Source: Limnoperna fortunei | Taxonomy: Eukaryota; Mollusca; Bivalvia; Mytilida; Modiolidae | NCBI GenBank assembly: GCA_944474755.1 | Contig: OX104112.1 | Coordinates: forward strand, 63,023,640 to 63,087,639 | DNA length: 64,000 nt | Direction of reading: 5' to 3' | Part shown: positions 49,080 through 59,759 of the stretch, piece by piece | Layout of the letters: every line of letters begins with the position of its first letter | Numbering within the stretch: the stretch's first letter is position 1 | Position numbers and translations under genes: made by a program | The notes under the pieces: model-generated | The model's input: only the letters and a program-made list of their open reading frames with translations | Told to the model about the DNA's origin: nothing | Database searches by the model: none

Positions 49080-49372
49080 AAAACACACACTGGCTGCTCA
49101 CACTGCAGATGTTATATCTCGACGACAGGTCAGTGTGCGGAAGCGCTCCTACCCATGTGGGGTACTGGAGTAGGTCAACGTTACATCAGAGCAGCCCGGC
49201 CGCTAGTAGAACATATGCTGCCGAGTTCTTCGACTAGGTATCCCGAATGCTGGGCTTCGACAAACCCACCATGGTGGAGTCCATGGACTACTAACAACTA
49301 ACAACGTCCGACCGTGGGTATTTATTTATCAGTGTAGGACGTTAAAACCCCCCAACAAGAAGAAGAAGACCT
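49080..49372 (+). mobile_element. SINE-like, GC-rich repeat with AAG tail
   Basis: A GC-rich block, unlike its surroundings, with CTGGAGTAGGTCAACGTTAC, GCAGCCCGGCCGCTAGTAG and CCACCATGGTGGAGTCCATG. It ends GTAGGACGTTAAAACCCCCC and AACAAGAAGAAGAAG. A GGACGTTAAAACCC-type end before a short simple tail is usual for animal SINEs. Confidence 0.5.
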
Positions 49373-50227
49373 ATTCATTTGGGTCTTAGAATGTATTTAT
49401 AATTGTTCTTATTTCGTGAAATATTTCCTTAACGCATTTCAGCCACGTGATTTCAGGCAGTCGACATTTTCTTATGTGCATTTGGACCCCAAACTGAAAT
49501 ATTTGGTAAACATGGCTTATACAGGAAATAATCCGGTTCCTATTATTCTTCTTACATATATTTCAGTAGGATCAATATTATATGTATAGTTAAATCATTT
49601 ATTGTTTTTTTATCGTACAGCTTAAGCTCCTTAATGCTCTGGTCGGGACTCCGTATGGCAAATGATGAAGACATTTGGCAGCAATGCATTATGGTCTGAC
49701 TACGGTTTAAGAGGGAAAACGGAAAACTTCAATTACTGATTCTTTCTGTATGTTGTCAGATGATGATACGTAAGTTATTTTCTAAATCATAGTATTATAA
49801 TTAATAATAAATCCACAACACAGGATTGTTACGTGTTACATGATATATGCTTATTTGAAAGGAAGGGCAAAAATGTTTTTGTCAACACTTTTAAATAATT
49901 TTTACTTGGACCAATATGAAACTGTAAACCATCATCAATCTTTGCAAATGACCAAACTTCTGTTAACCAGATGACAAATAATACCGAAAGATTTATTAAT
50001 TTTATTCTTCTTTAGGGGCATACAGAAAAAATCATCCGTCAGCCACAGAAATGGATGCGGAGGAGATTATAACGAAATGCCTAAAACGTGCCCCTAATAG
50101 GCCAGGGGATACAGATATAAGGTAAGTTTAATAATTGCTAACTTAGGGAAAAACAAATTATACTGTATTCAAAACACAGATTGTCTCAAAACATTTTCAG
50201 ATTTATGTTAGTTTTTATTTAAATTGT

Positions 50228-50378
50228 GGTTGACGCAACTTTCAGCAATTTTTTAGGTGTATCATTACGTCCAGGTTTTTTGCGGGAGGAATACCCGGTA
50301 AAAAACCCGAACAACCCTCACGCGGTGAATAGAAGATGAATAACTACCATAACCACGCGGCCACCGACGCCCTCGTTT
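50228..50378 (-). mobile_element. SINE (tRNA-headed family)
   Basis: The + strand reads GACGCAACTTTCAGCAATTT, TACGTCCAGG, GGGAGGAATACCCGG and AACCACGCGGCCACCGACG. The last is the complement of the A-box-side head (GTGGCCGCGTGGTTATGGT). It lies in the intron of the DUF4806-like gene. Confidence 0.65.
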
Positions 50379-50637
50379 CAAAATATTAGCGTACAGAGAC
50401 ACGCTGATATAAAAACTTCTATCCTGTGAACAAATTAATAAAATGACAATATATTTTAAACATTTTGTGTAGAGCTTTACACACACTTCAAACTTGACCA
50501 CTGCTACCGTGTCGTATAAAGAATGCTTAATGTACTCCATAAAATACTAATAATGTAATAGATGGTTAAAAAGAGTCTATCAGATAAAGAATTTATATTG
50601 CTTTAATTCTTATGAAAAATATGGGAAGATGCAAGAC

Positions 50638-50686
50638 ATTTTATTTATTTATTTATTTATTTAATTATTTATTTATTTATTTTTAG
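50638..50686. repeat. (TTTA)n microsatellite
   Basis: About eleven TTTA units with one ATTA variant. It runs straight into the pyrimidine tract and AG acceptor of the last DUF4806-like exon. Confidence 0.85.
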
Positions 50687-52417
50687 GTACCAGAATCCAG
50701 ACAGCAACCAGTTGTAACTGTATTGCAGACGTCTGCAAAAACTTTTAAAAAATTAATGTATTGATTGTATATTACAAAATCCTAAGATCCCGATGTCATA
50801 TAGATCTGTGTTGTGAATAAACTGCTTTTGTAGTTTTTGATCTCTCTACAACACGTATTTTTGTGTATTGACTGTAAGTAAATGTTGAACATATGTTTTA
50901 AGATGTATTGCCTTTGTGTGTTTAATTAATGTAGCAGTTTTTGTGTCTGTATGTATTAATGTCTTAAACCAACTACTGTTTATATTTTCTGTGTGTCCTC
51001 TTGTACAACTGTGTGTCAGAGGCTTAATTAAGTGTTTTGTCTCGTAATATTTAAACAATAAAAAATAGGAAACAAATTTATTTTTCTATTTTAATTATAC
51101 AAGTAATTTGCATCATTTTTCCTTTGAAAATCGTATTTTGTATTTCACCCTACTATGTATTTTGTGGAGCCTGCAGCAGAGCTTTTCGAGACATAAAGGC
51201 AGTTATATGTAGTTTTCTATATATTCCTTGAATTCTTGAAGTGTTCACCATTTGGTATCTCTTGCATTTGTTTTACGTTGGCTATCAGAGATTTATTGTT
51301 GTGGTTAATAAATACGATGCGGTTATGACCATATTTCTTTCGAGGAAAAAAACGGAAAAGTCATCGGATTTTTAGGAAGACATTTTTTCATATAATGCAA
51401 CAATTGATTGTTTCAATTACGTTAGACAAACGTCTGTGGAACGTGTTATGTATTATTTTTAATGTTGTGACAACGTTTACAGAACATCTTCGTCAAAGTC
51501 ATACGTAGTCTAAATGTCGGGTGTACGTCACAATTTTTTCGTAACGTTTGGTGAATGTCTGTTAAACGTCGTAAATTGGTTGCAAAAAACGTTAAGACGA
51601 CGTTAAGAAAACCATCCATTTTTTCGTAAAAATAACGTTATATAGTAACGTTACTGCAACCAAAAACATACATTTTAACGACGTTTCTACGACGTAAAAT
51701 TGTTTGCTGGGAATATATAGTCAGAGACATATAGTTACATGTCATAATTATATGTCTCCGATATAGTATAATAAAATAATTAAATTAATTAATTAATTAA
51801 TGTTTTCCCTTGGTTAGCTATTCTGGTACCCTGACGATGATATCCTCATTAGCCTAAGCGGCCTTCGAATATAACGTCAGGTCAGGAGCATTGGATTTCA
51901 ACGGTGAGAGCGTTGAAATTTGACGTTCGGGTATTCTCTAGACTAACAATATAGTATTATAGATAAGTTCAAGTAGACCGAACGTATTATGACGTCATTC
52001 TCTTTATGACGTTCAATGTTTACATTTCTCAACTAAGTTTACATTAGGATTTCAGAATTCAAACGTAAAGTTATAATGTAACTTATATTTAAATTTTATT
52101 AAGAAAAGGTATCCAAATGTTTAAAAAATTATTTTCATGTGCATGTAATATTAAATGGCGTCATATTATTAACCAATGAAAATGCTTATATCAGAGGTCC
52201 TGACCTGGTGTTATATTTGAAGTGAAGCTTGCGTCAATGAAAAATATTGCACCAGGAGACCAGGTTACTTGAATAGAGTTAAACATAAAAACAAAGCAAA
52301 TAAATCAGAGGAGGGGATATCCTTCATATCGTTTACCGGCCTGGTTTTATTGTGCTTTTTACTCATTGTGTGGTTTGTAAATTTTCGCGGCATACAAACC
52401 GGAACACTCAGTCGCGC

Positions 52418-52520
52418 ATGCGTTCTTACATTTTTTGTTTAAAAGTTGGCTGCCTAGATCTGCGATGTTTCCTTGTCATATTTACAGCTGTTGTGTACTT
52501 CTACCTGTTCCAGCTTCAGA
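52418..52520 (+). CDS. candidate first exon, type II membrane signal anchor
   Basis: An ATG at 52418 opens MRSYIFCLKVGCLDLR, then a 17-residue hydrophobic run CFLVIFTAVVYFYLFQL, up to the strong donor GTAAGT at 52521, phase 1. The frame is also open upstream to 52352. A short basic N terminus, a single membrane segment and then a splice donor is the layout of Golgi type II enzymes. No catalytic exon follows. The next matching acceptors (52970 and 53920) lead within 10 to 17 codons to stops. It is therefore a truncated or captured 5-prime exon inside the outer inverted-repeat element, or a chance hydrophobic frame. Confidence 0.4.
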
Positions 52521-53920
52521 GTAAGTATAATGTTTACTTTTAACAGGTATATAATACACACTGACACATGCAAATGATAAATCTTTTGACCGACACATTG
52601 AAAAAGCACATCTGCACCGATCCGTGTTCAAAATGTATTGCAGTTAAACAGCACGCAGAACGACAAATTGTACACAGCAGCATGTAAAAATTGACATAAT
52701 TAAATATTAAAATAGCTTCATCTATGCATGTACATTACTGAATAAACAAGGGGTACAAGTGGAAAATCGTGTTGATTCCCCCCCCCCCCTTGAGAAAATT
52801 ATAGATATATTACATCTTCAGTTGTTATACAAATACTTCTATAGAAATAGGATGTGCGCCACTCACACATTAACTGTACCTGCACAGTAACATTATGCAC
52901 ATTATCAATTAATAAGCATGTACACATGTATTTAAAATCTTGCTTTTACACTTCTTTGCAGATATCCTACAAATACAGTATCAAGTCTGGTGAATTTAAA
53001 GCCATAAAGCGGGAAGTTTGTTGTTGAACATTTGGGGAATCAATTTGGCCCATTTCCAGTTTTACATGATTTATCTCCCTTTTTACTTCCAGTTAAAAAA
53101 ACTACGGCTATCATCACTAAAAGACTATGATATTGAAATAAAGATTTTACATTGTTTTTGTATTGTTTGACTATGCCAATTAAATTATCTAATTAAACCA
53201 TTAGTAGATGTTACTATAGCCATAGACAACAGGTGTGTTTGAATATTGGAACAGGTATGTCACTGGTAAGCTTGTTTAATCAAGCTATAAAACAGCTGGG
53301 GTTTTACCTTAGCATCAGGTAAATGGGGTAATAAACATTAAAGTTTATGAATTAACAAGCATGTTAACACAGCATGGGGTTTTAATAACACCTTCAATTA
53401 GATTTTGACACCTGTAATTAACAAAAAGCGTTAAAATTTATCTAAGGTATTTGTCCATTTCATAACTTTTCAACAGGACAAACTGCGGCATTAGCCGCAG
53501 TTTTTAGTACCGGAAGTGGACACTAGGTGGTGTTTTTTAAATTGGAAAGTCGTCAATTCGCCATAAATAAGAGGTTGGTATTGTCTTTATATATACTGTT
53601 GGGATTGTCGCCAACAAAGTGCTCAACAAAATGTTCTCCAGTCATTAGAAGATTTGTTTATCATATTATACCTACATTTAGTTTAAATTAAAATATATCT
53701 TTTATTTCAGTGGATATTTCCAGAAAATAAAAAAAAAAACCATTAACATTAATTGCTCTGCAAACAAAGTTCTGACAACATATCATTTAGTATTTGTTAC
53801 CCATTTATTATATTTATTAATATAAAGATACCACATAAGCAACTGAAAGAGTTCTAGAAGACTGTATTTAACTTCAATTTTGAATTTTGAGGATTATAAA
53901 TAATTTTTCTCTTATTTCAG

Positions 53921-54350
53921 ATGCTGTGATAAAGAACACGCAAAGAGTACAAGGAATCAGTGTTGTTTGATAACTGTACAAGAATGTGCTATCAACAAGA
54001 CAGGAGGTGTTTACAGAAAAAAAATGGACTAGGACCATATAGACAATAACTGTTAACCAAGAAATAGTAATCTACAAAATTACAGAACATTCTATTGTCT
54101 ACAAAAAACTTTGCTTAGGATATATATAAAGGACATACATCCATGTGAAGCTGTTGGATTTTTTAATACTTCATTACAACAGAACATTACTGGATTTAAC
54201 CTTGCTTACAAGTGGACTAGTAGTTGAAGTGTTTTTAAACTTTTGGAACTAGGTATACTACTTGGACATTCCTTTTTGGGGTACAGACTGGAACATTCAA
54301 AAGACAAATAACATTCTTTTTTGTTATAAGTAATTAATTATTCTTAATAA
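53921..54350 (+). other. possible 3-prime exon of the unit starting at 52418
   Basis: The acceptor TCTCTTATTTCAG ends at 53920. In the phase left by the 52418 exon it reads N-AVIKNTQRVQGISVV and stops at 53968. AATAAATAAT near 54344 could be the poly-A signal. It rests on splice-site reading only. Confidence 0.25.
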
Positions 54351-55229
54351 ATAATCAGTTTCTTTCCTTGTATTTGGACTTTTGTTAGCCAATTTAAAGG
54401 GTATTTAATTTTGACCTGTAACACATGTGTTAACTTCTGTCATAACTAGTGAAATAGTAAAATAGCATTGTAGGATTGAAAAATTATTATTATTTGCACA
54501 GTGTATTTCAATCACTTTTAAAGTAAATTCAGCCTATTATCAACCAACATTTAACATACAAGGACAAATCCTTTCAAGTCTTGGTTTCTGTGTCCACATG
54601 TTTCGTGGACACAGAAACCCTGAATTGAGGGAATGACAAGGACCAGAATTCAACCTCATTTCGACAAACACTGACCCAAGTTCAACCTTAATTCAATATA
54701 CACTAACCATAATTCAACCTTATTACAACCTGCACTGACCAGAATTCAACCAATTTTCAACATCATTTCAACGTTGAAATCTCGACGTTGAATCAACGTC
54801 ACATTTTCAACGTCAATTCAATTTTCAAATCAAACCTACTTTTCAATGTTGATTCAACGTTCAAGTCGGACGTTGATTCAATGTTGATTCAACGTTCAAG
54901 TCGGACGTTGATTCAATGTTGAAACAACGTTGTTGTGCCCGCTGGGATGTTATTGTTATTATGATTGAGCAATCATATTTTTGTGTAGTTGAATGAAAAT
55001 ATAAAAGTATAAATCCTAACCTGTAATATTTTTATTTTAATTATAATACTGTTACAACTCATTTGTATGTCGATATCATTAATTCTATTATTAATATTTA
55101 CATTTCACTTTTAATTTCAAACTAAATAATATTAATTAGTTTTCAAATCTTGGCTGCCTACATTCTAGGATATGCTTTTTAACTTCAAATCCACAATTTA
55201 AAACAAATCAAACATAAAATCCCAAATTA

Positions 55230-56790
55230 AAACCTCTTCTTCCTATCAAATTACTCCTGGGAAAATAGAAATATAAATTACAACCATATTAAATACATAA
55301 TATCTCTCCAGAAACTTTCGTGATGCAATTAAAAAACATATTTCTCATACAAAATCACTCCAAATACTTAAGTGATGCAATTGAAAACCTTATTTCACAT
55401 ATCAAATCAATCCTGATCCCATAGCAATGCAATTAAGAAACATATTTCACATATGAAATTAATCCTGGGACATTTGTAATGCAAATATAAACTATATTGA
55501 ACATATAAAAAACCAATCAGGAGACTATAGCAATGCAATTTAAACCATAATCCACATATAAAGTTACTCTAGAGACTTTTGCCCATGTGATTAAAAAGAA
55601 TATTTTAGATATAAAATCACGCTAAAGAAACTAAAGTTATGCAATTGAAAACTATATTTCACATATAAAGTTACTCTAAAGACCTTAGCCATGCAATTAG
55701 AAACCATATTTTGCATGTAAATTTAATCCTGAAACCTTGGCAATACCATAAAAGCTAAATATTCAACACATAAAACAATCCTGACACCTAAGTGATGGAA
55801 TTAAAAAACCATATTACACATATATCAATCCTGAAACTTTTAAAATACAATTAAATATCTATATTTAACATATAAAATCTCTAATGAGACTAAAGCAATG
55901 TAATCAAAAACCGTATTTCACATATAAAATAACTCTGGAGACTTAAGTGATGCAAGTAAATACCATACTTAACCAACAAAATCACCAATGACACTGTAGC
56001 AATGAAATTAAAAACTATATTTCACATATAAAGTCACTCTGGAGACCTTAGCCATGCAATTCCAAACCATATTTTACATACAAATTACATTTTGAGATCC
56101 TATTGATGGAATTAAAACCATATTCTGCATATAAATCAATCCTGAAACCTTGGCAATACAATTAAAAAAATATATTTAACATATAAAATCACAAATAAGA
56201 CTTTAGCAATGTAATAAAAAATCATATGTCGCATATAAAATCACTCTGAAGACCTAAGAGATGTGATTAAAATCCATATTTAACATTTAATATCAATCTC
56301 GACACTTTAGCAATGCAACTAGAAACCATATTTCACACATAAAATCAATCCTGAATCTTTGGTTATGCCATAAAAAACAATATCTCACATATCAAATTAC
56401 TCTGGAGAGCTAAGCAATACAATTAAAATCCATATTTAACATATAAAATCAATCTCGACACTTTAGCAATGCAACTAGAAAAAATATTTCACATATAAAA
56501 TCATTCCTGAAGCCTGGTACTGCTATAAAAAACAATATCTCACATATAAAATCACTCTGAAGACCTAAGTGATACAATTACAATCCATATTTAACATATA
56601 AAACCAATCCTGAGACTTTAGCAGTGAAACTAGAAACCATATTTCACATTTAAAATCATTCCTGTAGCCTTGGTTATGCCATAAAAAACTATATATCACA
56701 TATAAAATCACCGTGGAGACCTAAGCGATGCAATTTAAATCCATATTTAACATATAAAATCAATCTCTAGACTTTAGCGATGCAAGTTAT
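55230..56790. repeat. 52-bp satellite, about 30 monomers, with higher-order structure
   Basis: Monomers of 51-54 bp follow a common plan: AAAATCAATCCTGA, ACTTTAGCAATGCAATT, AAAAACCATATTTCACATAT. In the right third three monomer types alternate strictly. Type A (CACTCTGGAGACCTAAG...CCATATTTAAC) starts at 56237, 56393, 56548 and 56704. Type B (CAATCTCGACACTTTAGCAA) starts at 56289, 56445, 56600 and 56756. Type C (CCTTGGTTATGCCATAAAAA) starts at 56341, 56497 and 56652. The left part is more diverged. Confidence 0.88.
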
Positions 56791-56799
56791 AAATTTATA

Positions 56800-58590
56800 A
56801 TAGATATTTTGTTTTATCTGTTTCATGTTGAAGATATATAGCTATTCTAAATGTTTGGTCTGTCTAGATCATCAAAGATTAATTATGTCACAAACCAATG
56901 AATGGGGGAATATCAGTATCGGCCGGTTTAATACCAACTATTGGTCCTCAAATTGTCCACCATCAGCAGTTTCGTTAACAATCTGCTTACTAAATCAGAA
57001 CGGCACTTTTTGCGAGCGATATTTTTTATGACGTCAAATAATCCCCATTTTCGGTGGTCTATTGAAGCGCTTTACCTTATCGTGAGTGAGATTGATTTCC
57101 TGATACGTTTTTAGTCACTTGTGTCTTGCTAGATTCGAAAGCCGAATGATAACCAAACAATTCAGAATACTTTGTGTTTGTAGCATCGTTTACAATTTGA
57201 AGTGAAAAAAATACTCAATCAGTATTAGCCAACTGACTATACGCATAGAAACTGCTCTGGTTATAGTAGCCAACTTTATAATATTAAGAATTTATAAAGC
57301 TAAAACAGGGTAACGAATTGATTGAGAAGTGGGGACCGACACTAATAAATGTCATAAAATATTGATCATCTGTAATTATCAAAGCAATCATCTAAGAACT
57401 AAGTTTAGTGAAATTTGTGAGCTATTCCATTCGTTGCTAAACTTGCTGCCCATATTTTGTCAGTTTAGTTTGTGTTAAACAAAAGTGATCGTGATGGTCA
57501 CAAATTCAAAAAATGTTGTATTATTGTTACATAAGAACATATAATAATAAATGCACAGTATCGTGAAATAATAGGGCATAGATGCTCTACAAGACATATT
57601 GTATGTTAATATAAAACGTCCAATTATCTCTAACGAGGAAGTTTCTGTTCGGAATTCCGGTTTATCGCACATTTCAGTTTGTGATAATAATCTTGTATTC
57701 ATGCCGAACTGTACACGCGTTTTCAGGTTTCTCTTTTTGCCGAAGTTGTTTTCATTGCCTTCGTGAAAAGTACATTTCACCAGTGAACGTAACAAATAAA
57801 ACATGTTTGGCTTTTATGTAAGCTAGATAATTATTTTTAACAAGAATGAGTCTGAACTATTGCTAAATTCGGATAACTATTTACAAAAACAAACCTTCAC
57901 ATGAGGAAGACATTTCCACTTTTTAATTCCGAACTCGCCAACTTCCTTCTTTTAAAATGTTATATATAAAATATGACCTACGTAATACGTTATACATAGT
58001 ATGTAGCAGACACAATAAGTGTACCCATCTGTACACGTTTTTATTCATTAAATAGTTTATTTCACAGTAACTAATTACTAAAAATGTGTTTAACTTAGCT
58101 CTCTTTGTATTAATTTTTGTTTTCTGCACTAATTGTGGGACAAGGACAACATTAGAAGGGAGATTAGGGAAAGTCCCGAAACATAGGAGGAAGTTAAAAT
58201 TATTATTTTAAGTGTTGATCGATGATAACATTATTCCTTGTATATCGAATATAACAATTGTCTTTGATCAACAAATTAATGTAAAGATGATTTAACGTTT
58301 GGTATTGATATTGCCGCCACAGTAACTGGAAAAATGCATTTCGTAGCTGTACACGTTGTATAAATAAATACGAATCGAGCTAATGACTCTGCACGAGAAC
58401 AATAATTGTACACGTGAACGGTGGTCGGTAAATACTGTTCCGCAAATATTTAGGAGACAAATTGCAATTCTGCAGTTAGCATCGCTTTGGTATATTAAAC
58501 TCTGTATCAAAGTGTCTTATATTTTAACATTAAAGAGAAAAATAATAATTAATTCATTACTGATTGTGTTTGAGCTCCACCGATTAATCT
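56800..58590. other. stretch without recognisable genes
   Basis: Open frames here (for example 109 codons on the minus strand at 57475-57804) lack domains, splice context or coding-like composition. A TATGACGTCAAAT site at about 57028 resembles a CRE but has no gene beside it. Confidence 0.4.
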
Positions 58591-58596
58591 TCGTCA

Positions 58597-58626
58597 GATG
58601 AAACGTGCGTCTGGCGTAGTGAATTT
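58597..58626 (+). repeat. conserved motif GATGAAACGTGCGTCTGGCG, copy 2
   Basis: Same motif as 40694, followed by TAGTGAATTT as there. Confidence 0.6.
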
Positions 58627-58945
58627 AACACCTGATATTTTTTATGACAATTTATTAGCAACCGAAGGTCTATGCCTGTGCTGGTGGACTGTTATGTGCC
58701 GAAGGTATATCCAGTCACACTTCGGTACTGACAAGAATAAAATTGATTCTCTTCAGTGACATAGTCATGGTCTAAATTAACTGCCAATTAATTTTACAAA
58801 AAGATTTAAATTCTAAGGTTTGTATTTAAGGTGTAGATAGCTTTAGCCGAATATGGTATAACGTTTTGGAATTTTGGTGATAAAAGCTCTTCAAAACCTT
58901 AATCATGTGGATTTTAAATATTTTGGGGTTTACCAGTCTGGATGA

Positions 58946-58972
58946 GACGAAACGAGCGTATGGCGCAGTAAA
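58946..58972 (+). repeat. conserved motif GACGAAACGAGCGTATGGCG, copy 3
   Basis: Same motif as 40694 with two changes, followed by CAGTAAAT. Confidence 0.55.
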
Positions 58973-59239
58973 TATATTAAATATATTTATTAAAGTTAGC
59001 TAAAAGCATGTTAATATGGAAGCAAGTGTTTTTGCTAACAAATAAAAACAAGTGGAATCAGTTGGGTTATTTGCGTAATTATGCATAATTTGCATATAGA
59101 TTCTTGTTGTAAATGAGAAATGCGGATTTCTTAGAGGAGATTCTTCTTATGCATTTTATGCATTATTTGGTGGTAAGAATTGTATTTATACTAGTTTAGT
59201 TATATTTATTTATTTTACCGGTTTAACAACTTTCTTATA

Positions 59240-59750
59240 ACTCAGGAATCCAAAAATTAACAGTCTGGCGGTGATGCTCCTCCTGTTAAACTCATAAGGA
59301 CTCGTTGTTATGCTCTGATGAATCTGCAAGCCATTCTAATGATCTGAATAATACTTTCCATCTGTTTACCTCGGTGGCAGATTTTGTCCCTTAATGATGC
59401 GGATAAACTTTTTTAAAAGAAACTAAAAGACGATTGTGATGTTAAACTCAACGGTGAAGTCAGTCAAGTACAAGATAATGCCGCAGACCTCAACAAGCTG
59501 CATTTCTATCAATATTCCGGCAAAGCGTCGTTACGATTAAAAACTGTTTAAGAAATAATAGTGATGATTTGGCGTCAGATTTAAAAGCTGAGAAACGCTA
59601 GCTAGCAGTAAAGAATCGCATCATCAGGTCCATCAACAACAAAAAACAGGAGTCATCCTAATAGTAAGTCATGTACAGTTTCGTCTGCTCCTGCTCCTAA
59701 ATCTGTAGATGATGCTTTTCGAAAATCAATACAGCCGCCCGATTAAACTG
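59240..59750 (+). pseudogene. decayed coding region, unknown (retroelement gag-like?)
   Basis: Shifting frames read in order GGDAPPVKLIRTRCYAL, DESASHSNDLNNTFHLFTSV, KDDCDVKLNGEVSQVQDNAA, FLSIFRQSVVTIKNCLRNNS, DDLASDLKAEKR, LAVKNRIIRSINNKKQESS and APAPKSVDDAFRKSIQPP. The coherent, hydrophilic protein-like text with frameshifts indicates a dead gene. The proline- and charge-rich style fits a transposon structural or accessory protein, but I recognise no domain. Confidence 0.4.
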
Positions 59751-59759
59751 AAAAAGATC

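Larger units (their letters stand above)
49621..50717 (+). pseudogene. DUF4806-like gene, 3-prime part, broken, three exons
   Basis: Exon 49621-49769 (acceptor TATCGTACAG, donor GTAAGT) reads LKLLNALVGTPYGK, then after a shift KTFGSNALWSDYGLRGKTEN. Exon 50016-50121 (acceptor CTTCTTTAG, donor GTAAGT) reads AYRKNHPSATEMDAEEIITK then CLKRAPNRPGDTDIR. The last exon from 50687 reads YQNPDSNQL and stops at 50715-50717. The order L-x-x-L-G-G, YS-x-x-G-x-K-G-K and R-x-x-HP-x-AT-x-x-x-x-E-x-x-I-x-x-x-L resembles the C-terminal DUF4806 domain, as I recall it. The first exon has at least two frameshifts; the last two are intact and phase-compatible. AATAAA signals follow near 50815 and 51057. No N-terminal exons were recognised. 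Confidence 0.55.
47891..51711. mobile_element. inner CCCAGCAAACA-ended inverted-repeat element
   Basis: The left end CCCAGCAAACACATGACGTA at 47891 and the right end, complement CCCAGCAAACAATTTTACGT, at 51711 are inverted. Each is followed by a field of AACGT or ACGTT words (47891-48180 and 51420-51711). Inside are a SINE-like repeat with AAG tail (49080), a broken DUF4806-like gene (49621-50717), another SINE (50228) and a TTTA microsatellite (50638). Short palindromic text (GAGACATATA at 51724 and its complement at 51749) lies just outside the right end. Confidence 0.65.
47686..54946. mobile_element. outer CCCAGC-ended inverted-repeat element
   Basis: The left end CCCAGCAGGCACTCAACGTT at 47686 and the right end, whose complement starts CCCAGCGGGCACAACAACGT, at 54946 form terminal inverted repeats. 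Both are followed for about 200 bp by dense copies of CAACGTTGA and its variants (47686-47885 and 54746-54946). A second element is inserted or nested directly behind the left end at 47891-51711. The rest (51712-54745) contains the signal-anchor exon at 52418. No transposase was recognised, so it is probably non-autonomous. No clear target-site duplication was seen (flanks ATTACTAT and ATGTTATT). Confidence 0.65.

Noticed and set aside
47680..54955. Target-site duplication for the outer CCCAGC element
   Set aside because: Flanks ATTACTAT and ATGTTATT share only a possible AT; not enough to claim a duplication.
55230..56790. CRISPR-like array
   Set aside because: Direct repeats occupy the whole unit with no unique spacers, in animal DNA; it is a satellite.
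57475..57804. 109-codon minus-strand frame
   Set aside because: No domain, no splice context and no neighbouring support.
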